Of a DNA stretch of 64,000 nucleotides, positions 1 to 9,739 are shown one piece after another. Under the pieces are notes generated by a model. It was given only the letters and a program-made list of their open reading frames with translations, did no database searches and had not been told where the DNA came from. Numbering within the stretch: the stretch's first letter is position 1; every line of letters begins with the position of its first letter. The stretch lies in assembly GCF_007713735.2 (NCBI RefSeq), contig NZ_VMNW02000011.1:88438-152437 (forward strand). Direction: 5' to 3'. The position numbers and the translations under genes are program-made. Source of the stretch: Amycolatopsis acidicola (GTDB lineage Bacteria > Actinomycetota > Actinomycetes > Mycobacteriales > Pseudonocardiaceae).

Positions 1-217
1 CACTGCACCGGACGATGTCCACGCCATTGATCATGCACTTGCCGCGATCCGGCTTCAGCAAACCGATCATGGACTTCAGGAACACCGATTTCCCGGTCCC
101 CGACGGACCCAGCATCACCGACACCTCACCCGGGGGCAGTGTCAGTGTCACGTCCCGCCAGATGGTCTGCCTGCCGAACGACTTCGTCAGACCTTCGATG
201 ACCACCTCGGCACCCAT
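1..217 (-). CDS. ABC transporter ATP-binding protein, N-terminal part (Mkl/MlaF-like)
   Basis: Cut off by the window edge; only the first 72 residues are present. They contain the start of an ABC ATPase with a Walker A motif GPSGTGKS at residues 37-44, preceded by a typical aromatic/A-loop region (TKSFGRQTIW). The ATG at 215-217 has a good Shine-Dalgarno (GGGAGGT) on the minus strand at 221-229. In mycobacteria an ATPase of the Mce/Mla lipid-import type (mkl) lies just downstream of rplJ-rplL, and the same position here supports that family. The assignment to Mkl/MlaF rests on synteny and the short N-terminus; a generic ABC ATPase cannot be excluded. Confidence 0.75.
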   Translation of the reverse strand, partial: MGAEVVIEGLTKSFGRQTIWRDVTLTLPPGEVSVMLGPSGTGKSVFLKSMIGLLKPDRGKCMINGVDIVRCS

Positions 218-370
218 CGCACCTCCCGGAGCTCCTACGGTGACGGCTCACACACCCTAGACAGGTCGCGCACGGTGAGCACGCCCGCATCATCTGGGTG
301 CAACGAGTTGAGCGCCGTGGAGGTTACTCACGAGTTTCGCAATCCACAAACCAGGTGAACAGTGGACAGC

Positions 371-406
371 AAAAAAGGGCGGGCACCCACTGTGGGGTGC
401 CCGCCC
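371..406 (-). terminator. Rho-independent terminator of rplJ-rplL
   Basis: Perfect 12-bp GC-rich stem (377-388 with 395-406) with a 6-nt loop. On the minus strand it is followed by six T residues (371-376). It sits just after the rplL stop codon. Confidence 0.9.
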
Positions 407-427
407 GAATCTTCCGGGTTACGGAAG

Positions 428-814
428 TTACTTCACGCTGACCTTGGCGCCGGCAGCCTCGAGCTTCTCCTTGGCGGCGTCGGCGGCTTCCTTGTCGACC
501 TTCTCCAGGAGCGGCTTCGGGGCGCCCTCGACGAGCTCCTTGGCCTCCTTGAGGCCCAGGCCGGAGACGACCTCGCGGACGACCTTGATGACCTGGATCT
601 TCTTGTCGCCGGCACCCTCGAGGATGACGTCGAACTCGTCCTTCTCCTCCTCGGCCGGGGCAGCGGCGGCACCCGGGGCGGCGGCCACGACGGCAGCCGG
701 GGCGGCCGCGGTGACGTCGAAGGTCTCCTCGAACTTCTTCACGAAGTCCGAGAGCTCGAGCAGGGTGAGCTCCTTGAAAGCGTCGAGCAGGTCGTCAGTG
801 CTCAGCTTCGCCAT
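428..814 (-). CDS. rplL: 50S ribosomal protein L7/L12
   Basis: 128 residues, the usual length. The N-terminal dimerisation helices ([20 protein letters not shown]), an Ala/Pro-rich hinge at about residues 37-55 and the C-terminal factor-binding domain ([20 protein letters not shown], ending in KVSVK) are all visible. It forms the ribosomal stalk that recruits translation GTPases. It lies downstream of rplJ with a 43-nt gap and ends at an intrinsic terminator. Confidence 0.98.
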   Translation of the reverse strand: MAKLSTDDLLDAFKELTLLELSDFVKKFEETFDVTAAAPAAVVAAAPGAAAAPAEEEKDEFDVILEGAGDKKIQVIKVVREVVSGLGLKEAKELVEGAPKPLLEKVDKEAADAAKEKLEAAGAKVSVK

Positions 815-857
815 GATGGCGGTCCTTTCTGTTCAGGGGGTGGTGATGGGGGTTCGG

Positions 858-1391
858 TCAGCTCTCGGCTGGTGCCTCGTCCTTGCGCTTTTCCTCGAGC
901 GCGGCGGCAAGACGGGCAACCTGGGACGCCGGCGCCTGGAACAGCGCGGCGGCCTGGGAAAGCTTCGCCTTGAACGCACCCGCGGCCTTGGACAGCAGGA
1001 CCTCACGGCTGTCGAGATCGGCGAGCTGGTTGATCTCTTCGACGGTGAGGGCGCGGCCATCCATGTAGCCGCCCTTGATGACAAGCGCGTTGTTTTCCTT
1101 CGCGAAGTCACGCAGAGCCTTCGCGGCGTCGACAGCCTCACCTTCGACGAAGGCGATGGCGGTCGGGCCGAGGAAAAGCTCCTCGAGACCCTCGATCCCT
1201 GCGTCCTCGGCGGCACGCTTGACGAGGGTGTTCTTCGCGACCCGGTACTTGGCAGTGGTGCCGAGAGCGCGGCGCAGCTGGCTCAGCTGGGACACGGAGA
1301 GGCCGGTGTACTCGGTGACCACGGTGGCCGAGCTGTTGCGGAACCGGTCCGCGATCTCGGCGACTGCCGCCACCTTGTCGGGCTTCACCAT
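858..1391 (-). CDS. rplJ: 50S ribosomal protein L10
   Basis: 177 residues. The start [17 protein letters not shown] is chosen at 1391, because a strong AGGAGG-type ribosome site lies just upstream and earlier in-frame codons would extend into the leader RNA. L10 anchors L7/L12 dimers to 23S rRNA. The C-terminal Lys/Glu-rich tail that binds L12 is present. It is the first gene of the rplJ-rplL operon, and its long 5' region probably carries an L10(L12)4-binding autoregulatory leader. Confidence 0.97.
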   Translation of the reverse strand: MVKPDKVAAVAEIADRFRNSSATVVTEYTGLSVSQLSQLRRALGTTAKYRVAKNTLVKRAAEDAGIEGLEELFLGPTAIAFVEGEAVDAAKALRDFAKENNALVIKGGYMDGRALTVEEINQLADLDSREVLLSKAAGAFKAKLSQAAALFQAPASQVARLAAALEEKRKDEAPAES

Positions 1392-1610
1392 TCCTCGCCT
1401 CCTCTCTTGGCTGGGTGACCGCCAGCCCGGAAGGCCTCGAAACGACGAAACGCCCCTGCGCAACAGAAACGCGGGGCGTCACGGGCGCGTACTGAGACGG
1501 CCCGGATATCCTTCGTTCCTCCTGCGCGGGCCGCCCGCCACTGCGGGGCCTTCGTTCCACACGCCACGGGACGCGTGGAAAACCAGCGGTCTTCGGTAGA
1601 ACCGTTGGCC
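1392..1610 (-). promoter_or_regulatory. L10-leader-like 5' untranslated region of rplJ
   Basis: About 220 nt without a gene upstream of rplJ, rich in possible stems. One is a GC-rich hairpin at about 1451-1482 (ACGCCCC paired with GGGGCGT). A GCAGGAGGAACGAAGG segment at about 1517-1532 resembles the internal-loop region of known L10 leaders, which bind the L10-L12 complex and repress the operon. Called by position and motif resemblance only. Confidence 0.55.
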
Positions 1611-1664
1611 AGCATACCCGGGTATCACCGGTGCTCTTCACGTGGGGCCTGTCATCATGGGCAG

Positions 1665-2639
1665 GTGGCGGAGCGACCTGAACACCACGAGCCGGACAAC
1701 ACCTCGGGAACCGCCGGGCCACCCACGCCCGCGGACGGCGAGCCGACGCCACCCACCGGGTTGCCCGCGCAACGGTCGGCCGGGCAGCCGCAGCCCGCGG
1801 GGGAGCCGCCGCAAGTGCAGTCGGCGCCGCAGCTCGACCCCGAGCAGCTGCGTCAATTCCAGCAGTTCCAACAGTTTCAGGACTACCTGCGCTTCACCGA
1901 GGCGCAGCGTCAGGCAGGGCAAGGCGGTCAGCTGGTGCAGCCGCCGGCACAGCCCGGTCAAGTGGCTCAGACCCAGCAGGGCGTCCCGCCGGTACCCCCG
2001 CCACCGTACGGCGGTCAGATCCAGGTCAGTCCTCCCCCGGAACGCCCGCGCCCCAAGATCCGCGCCCCTCGCTGGGCGAAGCGCCTCGCCGGGAAAGTCC
2101 TTTCAGCGTTGCTGTTCCTGCTGGTACTGCTGATCGCGGGCAAGTTCGCGTACAACTACTTCTTCCCCAGCCAGGACGACGATCGGCCGGCGTCCGAAAC
2201 CGGCGGCGGGACCTACCACACGAACAAGATCCTCTCGACGCAGCCGTACGAGGCCGTCCGGTCGGTCTACGACGCCATCGCGCAGAAGGACCCGAATCCG
2301 GAGGACATGGCCGTCCGGGCCTGCGGCCGGTTCCGCGAAGACATCCAGCAGAAGTTCGGGCAGGACCTCGGTTACGCGGACTGCAGGCAAGCCGTCCTCG
2401 CCATCCACGCCCAGGTCACGAACGTCAACGACTACCTGGAGTCGATTCCGAGCCATGTAACCGAGAACTACGGCGACACCGTCGTAGTCGACTCGTGCCG
2501 GTTCACGATTTCTGGTGGGCCCGCGCTGGGCGTGTTCACAGTGACCAAGGTCGAGAAGGGCCAGTGGCTCATCACCGGGCACGAGCCCGGCCCGAAGACC
2601 TGCGCCCCGGCCACCTCCGCGGCGACGCCGACGAGCTAG
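1665..2639 (+). CDS. Single-pass membrane protein with Pro/Gln-rich cytoplasmic N-terminus
   Basis: I do not recognise a named family. With a GTG start at 1665 it has 324 residues. Residues 1-145 or so are rich in Pro, Gln and Gly (including repeated QFQQFQ), followed by a basic stretch and one membrane segment (about 150-170, VLSALLFLLVLLIAGKFAYN). A C-terminal extracellular domain of about 150 residues has four Cys (CGRF, ADCR, DSCR, KTC) that could form two disulfides. The layout resembles conserved actinobacterial Rv0361-like membrane proteins. The start is uncertain: there is no clear ribosome site, and an earlier ATG at 1575 lies inside the region transcribed as the rplJ leader. It is divergent from rplJ. 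Confidence 0.75.
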   Translation: MAERPEHHEPDNTSGTAGPPTPADGEPTPPTGLPAQRSAGQPQPAGEPPQVQSAPQLDPEQLRQFQQFQQFQDYLRFTEAQRQAGQGGQLVQPPAQPGQVAQTQQGVPPVPPPPYGGQIQVSPPPERPRPKIRAPRWAKRLAGKVLSALLFLLVLLIAGKFAYNYFFPSQDDDRPASETGGGTYHTNKILSTQPYEAVRSVYDAIAQKDPNPEDMAVRACGRFREDIQQKFGQDLGYADCRQAVLAIHAQVTNVNDYLESIPSHVTENYGDTVVVDSCRFTISGGPALGVFTVTKVEKGQWLITGHEPGPKTCAPATSAATPTS

Positions 2640-2640
2640 A

Positions 2641-2684
2641 AAAAGCCGATGGCCGGCCTCCCCGGAGGGAGACCGGCCATCGGT
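2641..2684 (-). terminator. Intrinsic terminator of rplK-rplA
   Basis: Long stem (2647-2663 with 2668-2684, one mismatch) with a GGCCGG core. On the minus strand it is followed by TTTTT (2641-2645). It lies between the rplA stop and the convergent membrane-protein stop, so it can also block plus-strand transcription. Confidence 0.85.
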
Positions 2685-2697
2685 GTGCTCGAAGGAC

Positions 2698-3411
2698 TCA
2701 GGCGTCCGCGGCGAGCAGGTTGCGGGTGCGCGCCGGGTCGACCGGGATACCCGGGCCCATCGTGGTGGAGAAGGTGACCTTCTGCAGGTAACGCCCCTTC
2801 GCGGCGGACGGCTTCGCACGCAGGATCTCGTCCAGCGCGGCGGCGTAGTTCTCCACGAGCTTCTCCGGCTCGAACGACGCCTTGCCGATCACCAGGTGCA
2901 GGTTGGCCTGCTTGTCCACCCGGAAGGAGATCTTGCCGCCCTTGATGTCGGCGACGGCCTTCGCGACCGCGGGGGTCACGGTGCCCGTCTTCGGGTTCGG
3001 CATCAGGCCACGCGGGCCGAGGATCCGGGCGATGCGCCCGACCTTGGCCATCTGGTCCGGGGTCGCGATGGCGGCGTCGAAGTCGAGCCAGCCACCCTGG
3101 ATCCGCTCGATCAGCTCGTCGCTGCCGACCGCGTCCGCGCCGGCGCTCTCGGCCTCGGCGGCCTTGTCGCCGACCGCGAACACGATGACGCGGGCCGTCT
3201 TGCCGGTACCGTGCGGCAGGTTCACGGTGCCGCGGACCATCTGGTCGGCCTTGCGGGGGTCGACCCCGAGACGCACGGCCACCTCGACCGTGGCGTCCAT
3301 CTTCACCTTGGAGGTCTCTTTCGCGAGCTTCGCCGCGTCGAGCGGGGCGTAGAGCCGCTCGCGGTCGATCAGCTCGGCGGCCTGACGGTAGGCCTTGCTG
3401 CGCTTGGTCAT
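2698..3411 (-). CDS. rplA: 50S ribosomal protein L1
   Basis: 237 residues, the normal length. It contains the family signature around [18 protein letters not shown] and the C-terminal [15 protein letters not shown] segment. L1 builds the mobile L1 stalk that moves E-site tRNA, and in many bacteria represses its own operon. It lies 126 nt downstream of rplK and is followed by an intrinsic terminator. Confidence 0.98.
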   Translation of the reverse strand: MTKRSKAYRQAAELIDRERLYAPLDAAKLAKETSKVKMDATVEVAVRLGVDPRKADQMVRGTVNLPHGTGKTARVIVFAVGDKAAEAESAGADAVGSDELIERIQGGWLDFDAAIATPDQMAKVGRIARILGPRGLMPNPKTGTVTPAVAKAVADIKGGKISFRVDKQANLHLVIGKASFEPEKLVENYAAALDEILRAKPSAAKGRYLQKVTFSTTMGPGIPVDPARTRNLLAADA

Positions 3412-3537
3412 GCTCTGTCCTTAACTACTTCGAAAAGTGGATCAGTGTGGTCCCGGGCCAGCGCCTGGCCCTCCCACGTGTGGCGCTCTCGCGCGACCAC
3501 GACGCCCATCGAGCGGCCGCCGTGGACTCGGCGCCGA

Positions 3538-3969
3538 CTATTCGACCGTGATGCCCATCGACCGCGCCGTGCCGGCGATGATCTTGGCGGCCTGGTCGAT
3601 GTCGTGCGCGTTCAGGTCGCTCTTCTTCGTCTCGGCGATCTCCCGCACCTGGTCCCAGGTCACCTTGGCGACCTTGGTCTTGTGCGGCTCGCCGGAGCCC
3701 TTTTCGACACCGGCGGCCTTCAGCAGCAGCTTCGCCGCCGGCGGGGTCTTGAGCTTGAAGTCGAACGAGCGGTCTTCGTACACGGAGATCTCGACCGGCA
3801 CCACATTGCCACGCTGCGACTCGGTCGCGGCGTTGTAGGCCTTGCAGAACTCCATGATGTTGACACCGTGCTGACCCAGCGCGGGGCCGACCGGCGGAGC
3901 CGGGTTCGCGGCACCCGCCTGAATCTGCAGCTTGATGATCGCTGCAAGCTTCTTCTTCTTGGGTGGCAT
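3538..3969 (-). CDS. rplK: 50S ribosomal protein L11
   Basis: 143 residues. It starts [19 protein letters not shown] and contains the L11 core [20 protein letters not shown], then the C-terminal rRNA-binding domain ([19 protein letters not shown]). L11 forms the GTPase-associated centre with 23S rRNA and is the region targeted by thiopeptides. First gene of the rplK-rplA pair, 76 nt downstream of nusG. Confidence 0.98.
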   Translation of the reverse strand: MPPKKKKLAAIIKLQIQAGAANPAPPVGPALGQHGVNIMEFCKAYNAATESQRGNVVPVEISVYEDRSFDFKLKTPPAAKLLLKAAGVEKGSGEPHKTKVAKVTWDQVREIAETKKSDLNAHDIDQAAKIIAGTARSMGITVE

Positions 3970-4045
3970 TACCTGTTCCTATTCACTACTGGCTCCCCCG
4001 TGCGCCTGCCTGCACACAGGGGCCAACGATCCAGTGTACGGATCG

Positions 4046-4897
<852 letters not shown>

Positions 4898-5335
4898 TCA
4901 GCCGAACAGCCAGAACACGCCCTTGCGGAACGCGAAGTCCAGCACATAGACCAACGCGACCATGAAAGCCACGAAGACCAGCACCACGGTGGTGTAGGTG
5001 ATCATCTGCTTGCGCGTGGGCCAGATGACCTTGCGCAGCTCGGCCCACACCTCGCGGATGAACCGCACCAGCCTCGCGAAGAGCGAGGGCTTCTTCTGCT
5101 TGCGATCCCGCTTGGGGGTCGCCCGGCCCTTCTTGGTCTCGGCCGCCTTACCCGATTCCGTGGCGGAACCGGCTTTGGTGGCCGGCCGGGCCTTGTCCTT
5201 GTCGGACTCCTTGGCCGTGGCCTTCCCGGCCGGGCGCGCGGAGGCGCGGCGCTCGCGCCGAGCCGCGGCGGTGACCGGACGAGAAGCCCGCTTGGACTCC
5301 TGTTCCTGTTCGCCGCCGGCGTCGCTGTCGCTCAC
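4898..5335 (-). CDS. secE: Preprotein translocase subunit SecE
   Basis: 145 residues from the GTG at 5335, which has a GAGGAG ribosome site; any earlier start would run into tRNA-Trp. The N-terminal 80 or so residues are Lys/Ala/Thr-rich and poorly conserved. The last 60 residues hold the SecE core (FIREVWAELRKVIWPTRKQM) and a single membrane helix (VVLVFVAFMVALVYVLDFAF). SecE clamps SecY in the SecYEG channel. It lies between tRNA-Trp and nusG, as in mycobacteria. Confidence 0.96.
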   Translation of the reverse strand: MSDSDAGGEQEQESKRASRPVTAAARRERRASARPAGKATAKESDKDKARPATKAGSATESGKAAETKKGRATPKRDRKQKKPSLFARLVRFIREVWAELRKVIWPTRKQMITYTTVVLVFVAFMVALVYVLDFAFRKGVFWLFG

Positions 5336-5369
5336 GACCACTCCTCGGGTTGGACCACCTATGTCGACG

Positions 5370-5442
<73 letters not shown>

Positions 5443-5602
5443 TTGAGCACACCTACCGCTCACCGGACATCCTTCACCAACCCCGTGCCGGGTGCGGGGC
5501 GGGGTTCCGGACGTTCCAAGTTCGACACTCTACGGCAAGGCCTCTCGGGGCCCGCAACCGAGCCCTCCCCTGCATGCTTGATCACCAGCCGCGCGTGCCA
5601 CC

Positions 5603-6835
5603 ATGGAAGCCATGACCTCACCCGCAACCGTGACCCGTCCGCGCATCTCCGCCCGCATCGCCGGCATCACGCCGTCCGCGACTCTCGCGGTGGACGCGAA
5701 GGTCAAGGCGCTCAAGGCCGAGGGCCGTCCGGTGATCGGCTTCGGCGCGGGACAGCCCGACTTCCCGACCCCCGACTACGTCGTCGAAGCCGCGGCCGCC
5801 GCCGTGCGCGACAGGGCCAACCACGGTTACACCGCCGCGGCCGGCCTGCCGGAACTGCGCGAAGCACTCGTGGAGAAGACGAAGCGCGACTCCGGCTTCG
5901 AGGTGCAGTCGTCCCAGGTGCTCGTGACCAACGGTGGCAAGCAGGCCGTCTACTCCGCCTTCGCCACGCTGCTCGACCCGGGCGACGAGGTGCTGCTGCT
6001 GGCCCCGTACTGGACCACGTACCCGGAGTCGATCAAGCTCGCCGGCGGCGTCCCGGTGCAGGTCACCGCGGACGAGTCCACCGGTTACAAGGTGACCGTC
6101 GACCAGCTCGAGGCCGCCCGCACCGGACGCACCAAGGTGCTGCTGTTCAACTCCCCGTCGAACCCGACCGGCGCGGTGTACACCCGCGACGAGATCGAAG
6201 CGATCGGCAAGTGGGCGCACGAGCACGGCGTCTGGGTCGTCACCGACGAGATCTACGAGCACCTTGTCTACGACGAGGCCGTGAACCACTCGCTGCCGGT
6301 CGTGGTGCCCGAGATGGCCGACCAGACGCTGGTGCTCAACGGCGTGGCCAAGACGTACTCGATGACGGGCTGGCGGGTCGGCTGGATCCTCGGCCCGCAG
6401 GACGTGATCAAGGCGGCCTCGAGCTACCAGACCCACCTGTGCGGCAACGTCTCGAACGTCGCGCAGCGTGCCGCGCTCGCCGCGGTCGCCGGCCCGCTCG
6501 ACATCGTGGCCGAGATGCGCGCCGCGTTCGACGTGCGCCGCAAGAAGATCGTCGAGCTGCTGTCGGCCATCCCCGGTGTCGAGTGCCCGACGCCGAAGGG
6601 CGCGTTCTACGCGTACCCGTCCTTCAAGGGCGTGCTGGGCAAGGAGATCCGCGGCGAGAAGCCGCAGGACACCCTCGAGCTGGCCGACCTGCTGCTGCGT
6701 GAGGCCGAGGTCGCCGCGGTGCCGGGTGAAGCGTTCGGGACCCCGGGCTACTTCCGGTTCTCCTACGCGCTGGCCGAGTCCGACCTCGTCGAGGGCGTGA
6801 ACCGGGTCGCGAACCTCCTCGCCGAGGCCAAGTAG
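5603..6835 (+). CDS. PLP-dependent aspartate-type aminotransferase
   Basis: 410 residues (407 if it starts at the second ATG, 5612, whose GGAAG spacing is equally plausible). Class I/II fold: substrate/PLP motifs [13 protein letters not shown], the [11 protein letters not shown] loop, [10 protein letters not shown], and the PLP-lysine region [16 protein letters not shown], where the Lys forms the Schiff base. The C-terminal Arg of [16 protein letters not shown] ends is in place (FRFSYAL). It probably transfers amino groups between aspartate and 2-oxoglutarate. In actinobacteria an aspC gene often lies next to tRNA-Trp/secE, which fits. Divergent from tRNA-Trp/secE. Confidence 0.92.
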   Translation: MEAMTSPATVTRPRISARIAGITPSATLAVDAKVKALKAEGRPVIGFGAGQPDFPTPDYVVEAAAAAVRDRANHGYTAAAGLPELREALVEKTKRDSGFEVQSSQVLVTNGGKQAVYSAFATLLDPGDEVLLLAPYWTTYPESIKLAGGVPVQVTADESTGYKVTVDQLEAARTGRTKVLLFNSPSNPTGAVYTRDEIEAIGKWAHEHGVWVVTDEIYEHLVYDEAVNHSLPVVVPEMADQTLVLNGVAKTYSMTGWRVGWILGPQDVIKAASSYQTHLCGNVSNVAQRAALAAVAGPLDIVAEMRAAFDVRRKKIVELLSAIPGVECPTPKGAFYAYPSFKGVLGKEIRGEKPQDTLELADLLLREAEVAAVPGEAFGTPGYFRFSYALAESDLVEGVNRVANLLAEAK

Positions 6836-6837
6836 CG

Positions 6838-7731
6838 ATCCGGAAGGTTTTCGCCGGCCTGGTCCTCCTGGTGCTCGTCGCCGGGGGGATCGGGTTCGGC
6901 GTGTACCGCGCGCAACAGGATTCGGCGTCCCCCGCGCCGTCGCCGGTCGCCTTGCCGCCGGCGAGCGGGAAGTACGTGGCGCTGGGCGATTCGTACACCT
7001 CTTCTCCGCGCACCGGCGCCCTCGTCGGCACGCCACCGGGCTGCGACCGTTCGGACAACAACTACCCGCGGCTGGTGGCCGCCCAGCTCCGGGTCGCCGA
7101 GTTCACCGACGTCAGCTGCAGCGGCGCCACCACCGCGAACATCACCGGCACGCAGCAGACCGCGAACGGCACGAACCAGCCGCAGCTCGACTCGCTCGAC
7201 GACGCCACCACGCTCGTGACGCTCGGCATCGGCGGCAACGACGTCGGCTTCATCGGGCTGGCGCACGACTGCCTGACCCAGGACCCCGCGGTTTCGCCGT
7301 GCAAGGCCAAAATGGCCTCCGGCGGGCGCGACGAGCTGGCCGCCCGGATCACCGCGACCACGCCCAAGATCGACCGGGTGCTGACCGAAATCCACGAGCG
7401 GGCACCGAAAGCGAAGATCGTGGTCGTCGGCTACCCGTCCGCGCTGCCCGACGGCGGCGGCTGCTGGCCGTTCCTGCCGCTGGGCACGGCCGACGTCGCG
7501 TACCTGCGCGACGCGGCCGCGAAGTTCAACGACATGCTTGCCGCGCAAGCGAAAGCGCACGGCGCGCACTACGCGGACACGGCGACGCCCAGCAAGGGGC
7601 ACGACATGTGCCAGAAGGCGGCGACCAAATGGGTCGAGGACCTGGTGCCGTCCTCCCCCGCGCTTTCCCTGCACCCCAACGCAAACGGCGAACGCGCCAT
7701 GGCCGACGCCGTCACCAGCGCGGCAAGCTAG
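6838..7731 (+). CDS. Secreted SGNH/GDSL-type esterase
   Basis: Catalytic blocks: GDSYTSSP (nucleophile Ser), GGNDVGF (block III) and SLHPNANGERAMA (Asp/His pair replaced by the SLHPN form seen in actinobacterial secreted lipases). Several Cys could form disulfides. The export signal only looks complete if translation begins at the ATC at 6838 (IRKVFAGLVLLVLVAGG), 2 nt after the upstream stop. The first conventional start, GTG at 6871, would leave a signal without its basic end. It is coupled to the aminotransferase gene and is likely a secreted lipase or esterase of unknown substrate. Its stop codon overlaps that of the convergent esterase. Confidence 0.85.
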   Translation: MRKVFAGLVLLVLVAGGIGFGVYRAQQDSASPAPSPVALPPASGKYVALGDSYTSSPRTGALVGTPPGCDRSDNNYPRLVAAQLRVAEFTDVSCSGATTANITGTQQTANGTNQPQLDSLDDATTLVTLGIGGNDVGFIGLAHDCLTQDPAVSPCKAKMASGGRDELAARITATTPKIDRVLTEIHERAPKAKIVVVGYPSALPDGGGCWPFLPLGTADVAYLRDAAAKFNDMLAAQAKAHGAHYADTATPSKGHDMCQKAATKWVEDLVPSSPALSLHPNANGERAMADAVTSAAS

Positions 7732-8657
7732 GCGGCCATCAGGGCTGGCAGTTCCTCGCGTAGGTCGCGTTGCCAGTAGGGCGCGGTGTGCGTGCCGGGA
7801 CCGTAGTCGTCGAAGGTGTGGGGGATGCCGAGAGCGGTCAGCCGCTCGTCGAAGGACACCGACGCCGCGTGGATCCAGTACTCCGTCAGATCCGGCAGCG
7901 CGGCTCCGTCATAGGGGCCCGGCTGCCCGTTCCCGGTGTAGACGGCCAGGTGCAGGCCGCGCAGGTTTTCCGCGATGGCCCAAGGGTTGTGGGCCTCCCA
8001 GAGCCGGTTGTCCAGCAGCCGCAGCCCCCAGACCGCCGTCGGCACGCGAAGATCGGCGAGCGGCGAGACCTCGACGGTGAACGTGGCCGGGATGCTGTCG
8101 AGATCGACCGCGCCGGAGAAGCTCGCGGCCGCCGCGAAGAGCCCGGGATGCCTTGCCGCGTAGCTCATCGCGCCGAAACCGCCCATCGACAGGCCCGCGA
8201 TCACCCGCACCGAGTCGGTCCGGAAGTGCCCGTCCACCCACGGGACGAGCTGATCGAGATGGTAGGTCTCCCACTCCGGCGGGCCGCCGAAACCGAAGTT
8301 GAGCCAGTCCGAGTACCAGCCGCCCTGCCCGCCGTCGGGCATCACCACGATCACCGGCACGCCTGCGGTGATCGCCTGCGCGTCGCCTTCGTCCGTCCAC
8401 CACCGATAGTCGGAAGTGCCGCCGTGCAACAGATACAGCACGCGGTACCGCTGCTGGGGATGCTCGTCGTAACCGTCCGGCAGGAGGACGCGGAAGCCGG
8501 TTTCGCCGTCGATCGCGGGCGTGGTGGCGGTCAGCTCCAGCAGCCGCGCGTTCACCTGCCGTTGCGACACCACCTGGAGCTCATCCGGATCAGCGCGGGC
8601 CGGGACGGGAAGCAGCAGGCACACCAGAACGACGACTACTGAAACAACCCCGCGCAT
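7728..8657 (-). CDS. Secreted alpha/beta-hydrolase esterase (antigen 85/esterase D-like)
   Basis: 309 residues with a Sec signal peptide (MRGVVSVVVVLVCLLLPVPARA). The nucleophile elbow is GLSMGGFGAMSYAARHP and the oxyanion region is YLLHGGTSDYRWWTDEGDA. The C-terminal His is in the GTHTAPYWQRDL segment. The overall order matches the esterase/mycolyltransferase-like family (PF00756). Whether it transfers mycolates or simply hydrolyses esters cannot be told from the sequence. Convergent with the SGNH esterase, sharing a CTAG at the stops. Confidence 0.88.
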   Translation of the reverse strand: MRGVVSVVVVLVCLLLPVPARADPDELQVVSQRQVNARLLELTATTPAIDGETGFRVLLPDGYDEHPQQRYRVLYLLHGGTSDYRWWTDEGDAQAITAGVPVIVVMPDGGQGGWYSDWLNFGFGGPPEWETYHLDQLVPWVDGHFRTDSVRVIAGLSMGGFGAMSYAARHPGLFAAAASFSGAVDLDSIPATFTVEVSPLADLRVPTAVWGLRLLDNRLWEAHNPWAIAENLRGLHLAVYTGNGQPGPYDGAALPDLTEYWIHAASVSFDERLTALGIPHTFDDYGPGTHTAPYWQRDLREELPALMAA

Positions 8658-8716
8658 ACACCGAGCGTAAGTACGCTATCCGGGCGCCGAGCGGGATCGT
8701 TTTGCACCCGTGACCG

Positions 8717-9118
8717 CTAACGGACGAGCGCGGTTGCCTTGCCCAGCACCGTTTTCCCGTCGAACTTCGCCGTGATGTCGACGCGCGCGAGGCCGTCTTC
8801 GCGCACCTCACCGACCTTGCCGGTGAACTCGACGAGCGCGCCTTCTTCGTTGTCCGGCACCACGACGGGCCGCGTGAACCGAACGCCGTATTCGACGAGC
8901 TTGCTCGGGTCGCCGAGCCAGTCGGTGATCAGCCTGCCGCCCAACGCCATCGTCAGCATCCCGTGCGCGATCACGTCGGGCAGGCCGACCTCCTTGGCGA
9001 AGCGCTCGTTCCAGTGGATCGGGTTGAAGTCCAAAGACGCGCCCGCGTACCGGACCAGCCTGTCCCGGGTGACGTGGACGCTCAGCGGCGGCAGCTCCGT
9101 GCCGGTCGTGTAGCTCAT
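8717..9118 (-). CDS. hadB: MaoC-like (R)-hydroxyacyl dehydratase, HadB-type
   Basis: 133 residues starting MSYTTGTELPPLSVHVTRDR. The hot-dog-fold hydratase signature is visible: DFNPIHWNERFAKEVGLPDVIAHGML with catalytic Asp and His. The start codon overlaps the upstream stop (TGATG), so it is coupled to the HadA-like gene. In mycobacteria HadB is the catalytic partner of HadA or HadC in the FAS-II (3R)-hydroxyacyl-ACP dehydratase. Position next to rpmG/secE supports orthology. No separate hadC is seen. Confidence 0.88.
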   Translation of the reverse strand: MSYTTGTELPPLSVHVTRDRLVRYAGASLDFNPIHWNERFAKEVGLPDVIAHGMLTMALGGRLITDWLGDPSKLVEYGVRFTRPVVVPDNEEGALVEFTGKVGEVREDGLARVDITAKFDGKTVLGKATALVR

Positions 9119-9567
9119 CAGGCACCTTCCCCTCGGACCACGAGCTGCGCGCGCGTGGTGCACACCGGCTCACCGTTCTCGTCGGCGATGTCGGCGCGGA
9201 CGGTCAGGAAGTCGTTGCCCGCACGGGTCATGATGTCCTCGACCTGAGTGGTCAGCCGCAGCCTGTCGCCGGCGCGGACCGCGCGCGTGTGGCGGAAGCT
9301 CTGGTCGCCGTGCACCATCCGCGAATAGTCAAGGCCCAGCTCCGGGTCGGCGACGATCGTGTTGATCGCCGCCAGGTTGATCACCGTGAGGAACGTGGGC
9401 GGCGCGATCACGTCGGGATGACCGGCCGCGCGGGCCGCTTCCGGATCCCGGTAGACCGGGTTCTCGTCGCCGATCGCGTCGGCGAACTCCCTGATCTTCT
9501 CGCGCCCGACTTCGTACGTGCTGGTGGGCGGGTACGTCCGCCCGATGAACGACTGGTCAAGTGCCAC
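9118..9567 (-). CDS. hadA: MaoC-N/FAS1-like dehydratase subunit, HadA-type
   Basis: 149 residues, GTG start at 9567. It is a single hot-dog domain of the MaoC_dehydrat_N type (SFIGRTYPPTSTYEVGREKIREFADAIGD is the usual opening, quoted here in part: YEVGREKIREFADAIGDENP). It lacks the full catalytic D...H hydratase loop, as expected of the substrate-binding HadA subunit that pairs with HadB. The two genes overlap by one base. Role inferred: dehydration in fatty-acid or mycolate-like elongation. Confidence 0.87.
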   Translation of the reverse strand: MALDQSFIGRTYPPTSTYEVGREKIREFADAIGDENPVYRDPEAARAAGHPDVIAPPTFLTVINLAAINTIVADPELGLDYSRMVHGDQSFRHTRAVRAGDRLRLTTQVEDIMTRAGNDFLTVRADIADENGEPVCTTRAQLVVRGEGA

Positions 9568-9724
9568 GCGTCGAGACTACCCAGCAGCCCGGGCGCCGCT
9601 GGTGGACGGGTGACGCGACTGGGCTGACCGTGGGAGGCCGGCCACCGCGCGTGATCGGGGTTTCCTACCCACCGGAAGGTTCAGGGCCATGTGAATGAAA
9701 CGCCTGTACCACAGACTGCAACTC

Positions 9725-9739
9725 GGTCAATATTGAACC
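9725..9739. promoter_or_regulatory. Palindrome immediately before the P450 start
   Basis: TCAATATTGA (9727-9736) is a perfect 10-bp palindrome ending 3 nt before the P450 ATG. No ribosome site is seen there. It could be an operator for a regulator encoded elsewhere. Confidence 0.35.

Noticed and set aside
362..1418. Plus-strand open frames opposite rplL and rplJ
   Set aside because: Opposite strand of ribosomal protein genes; composition is a codon-bias by-product.
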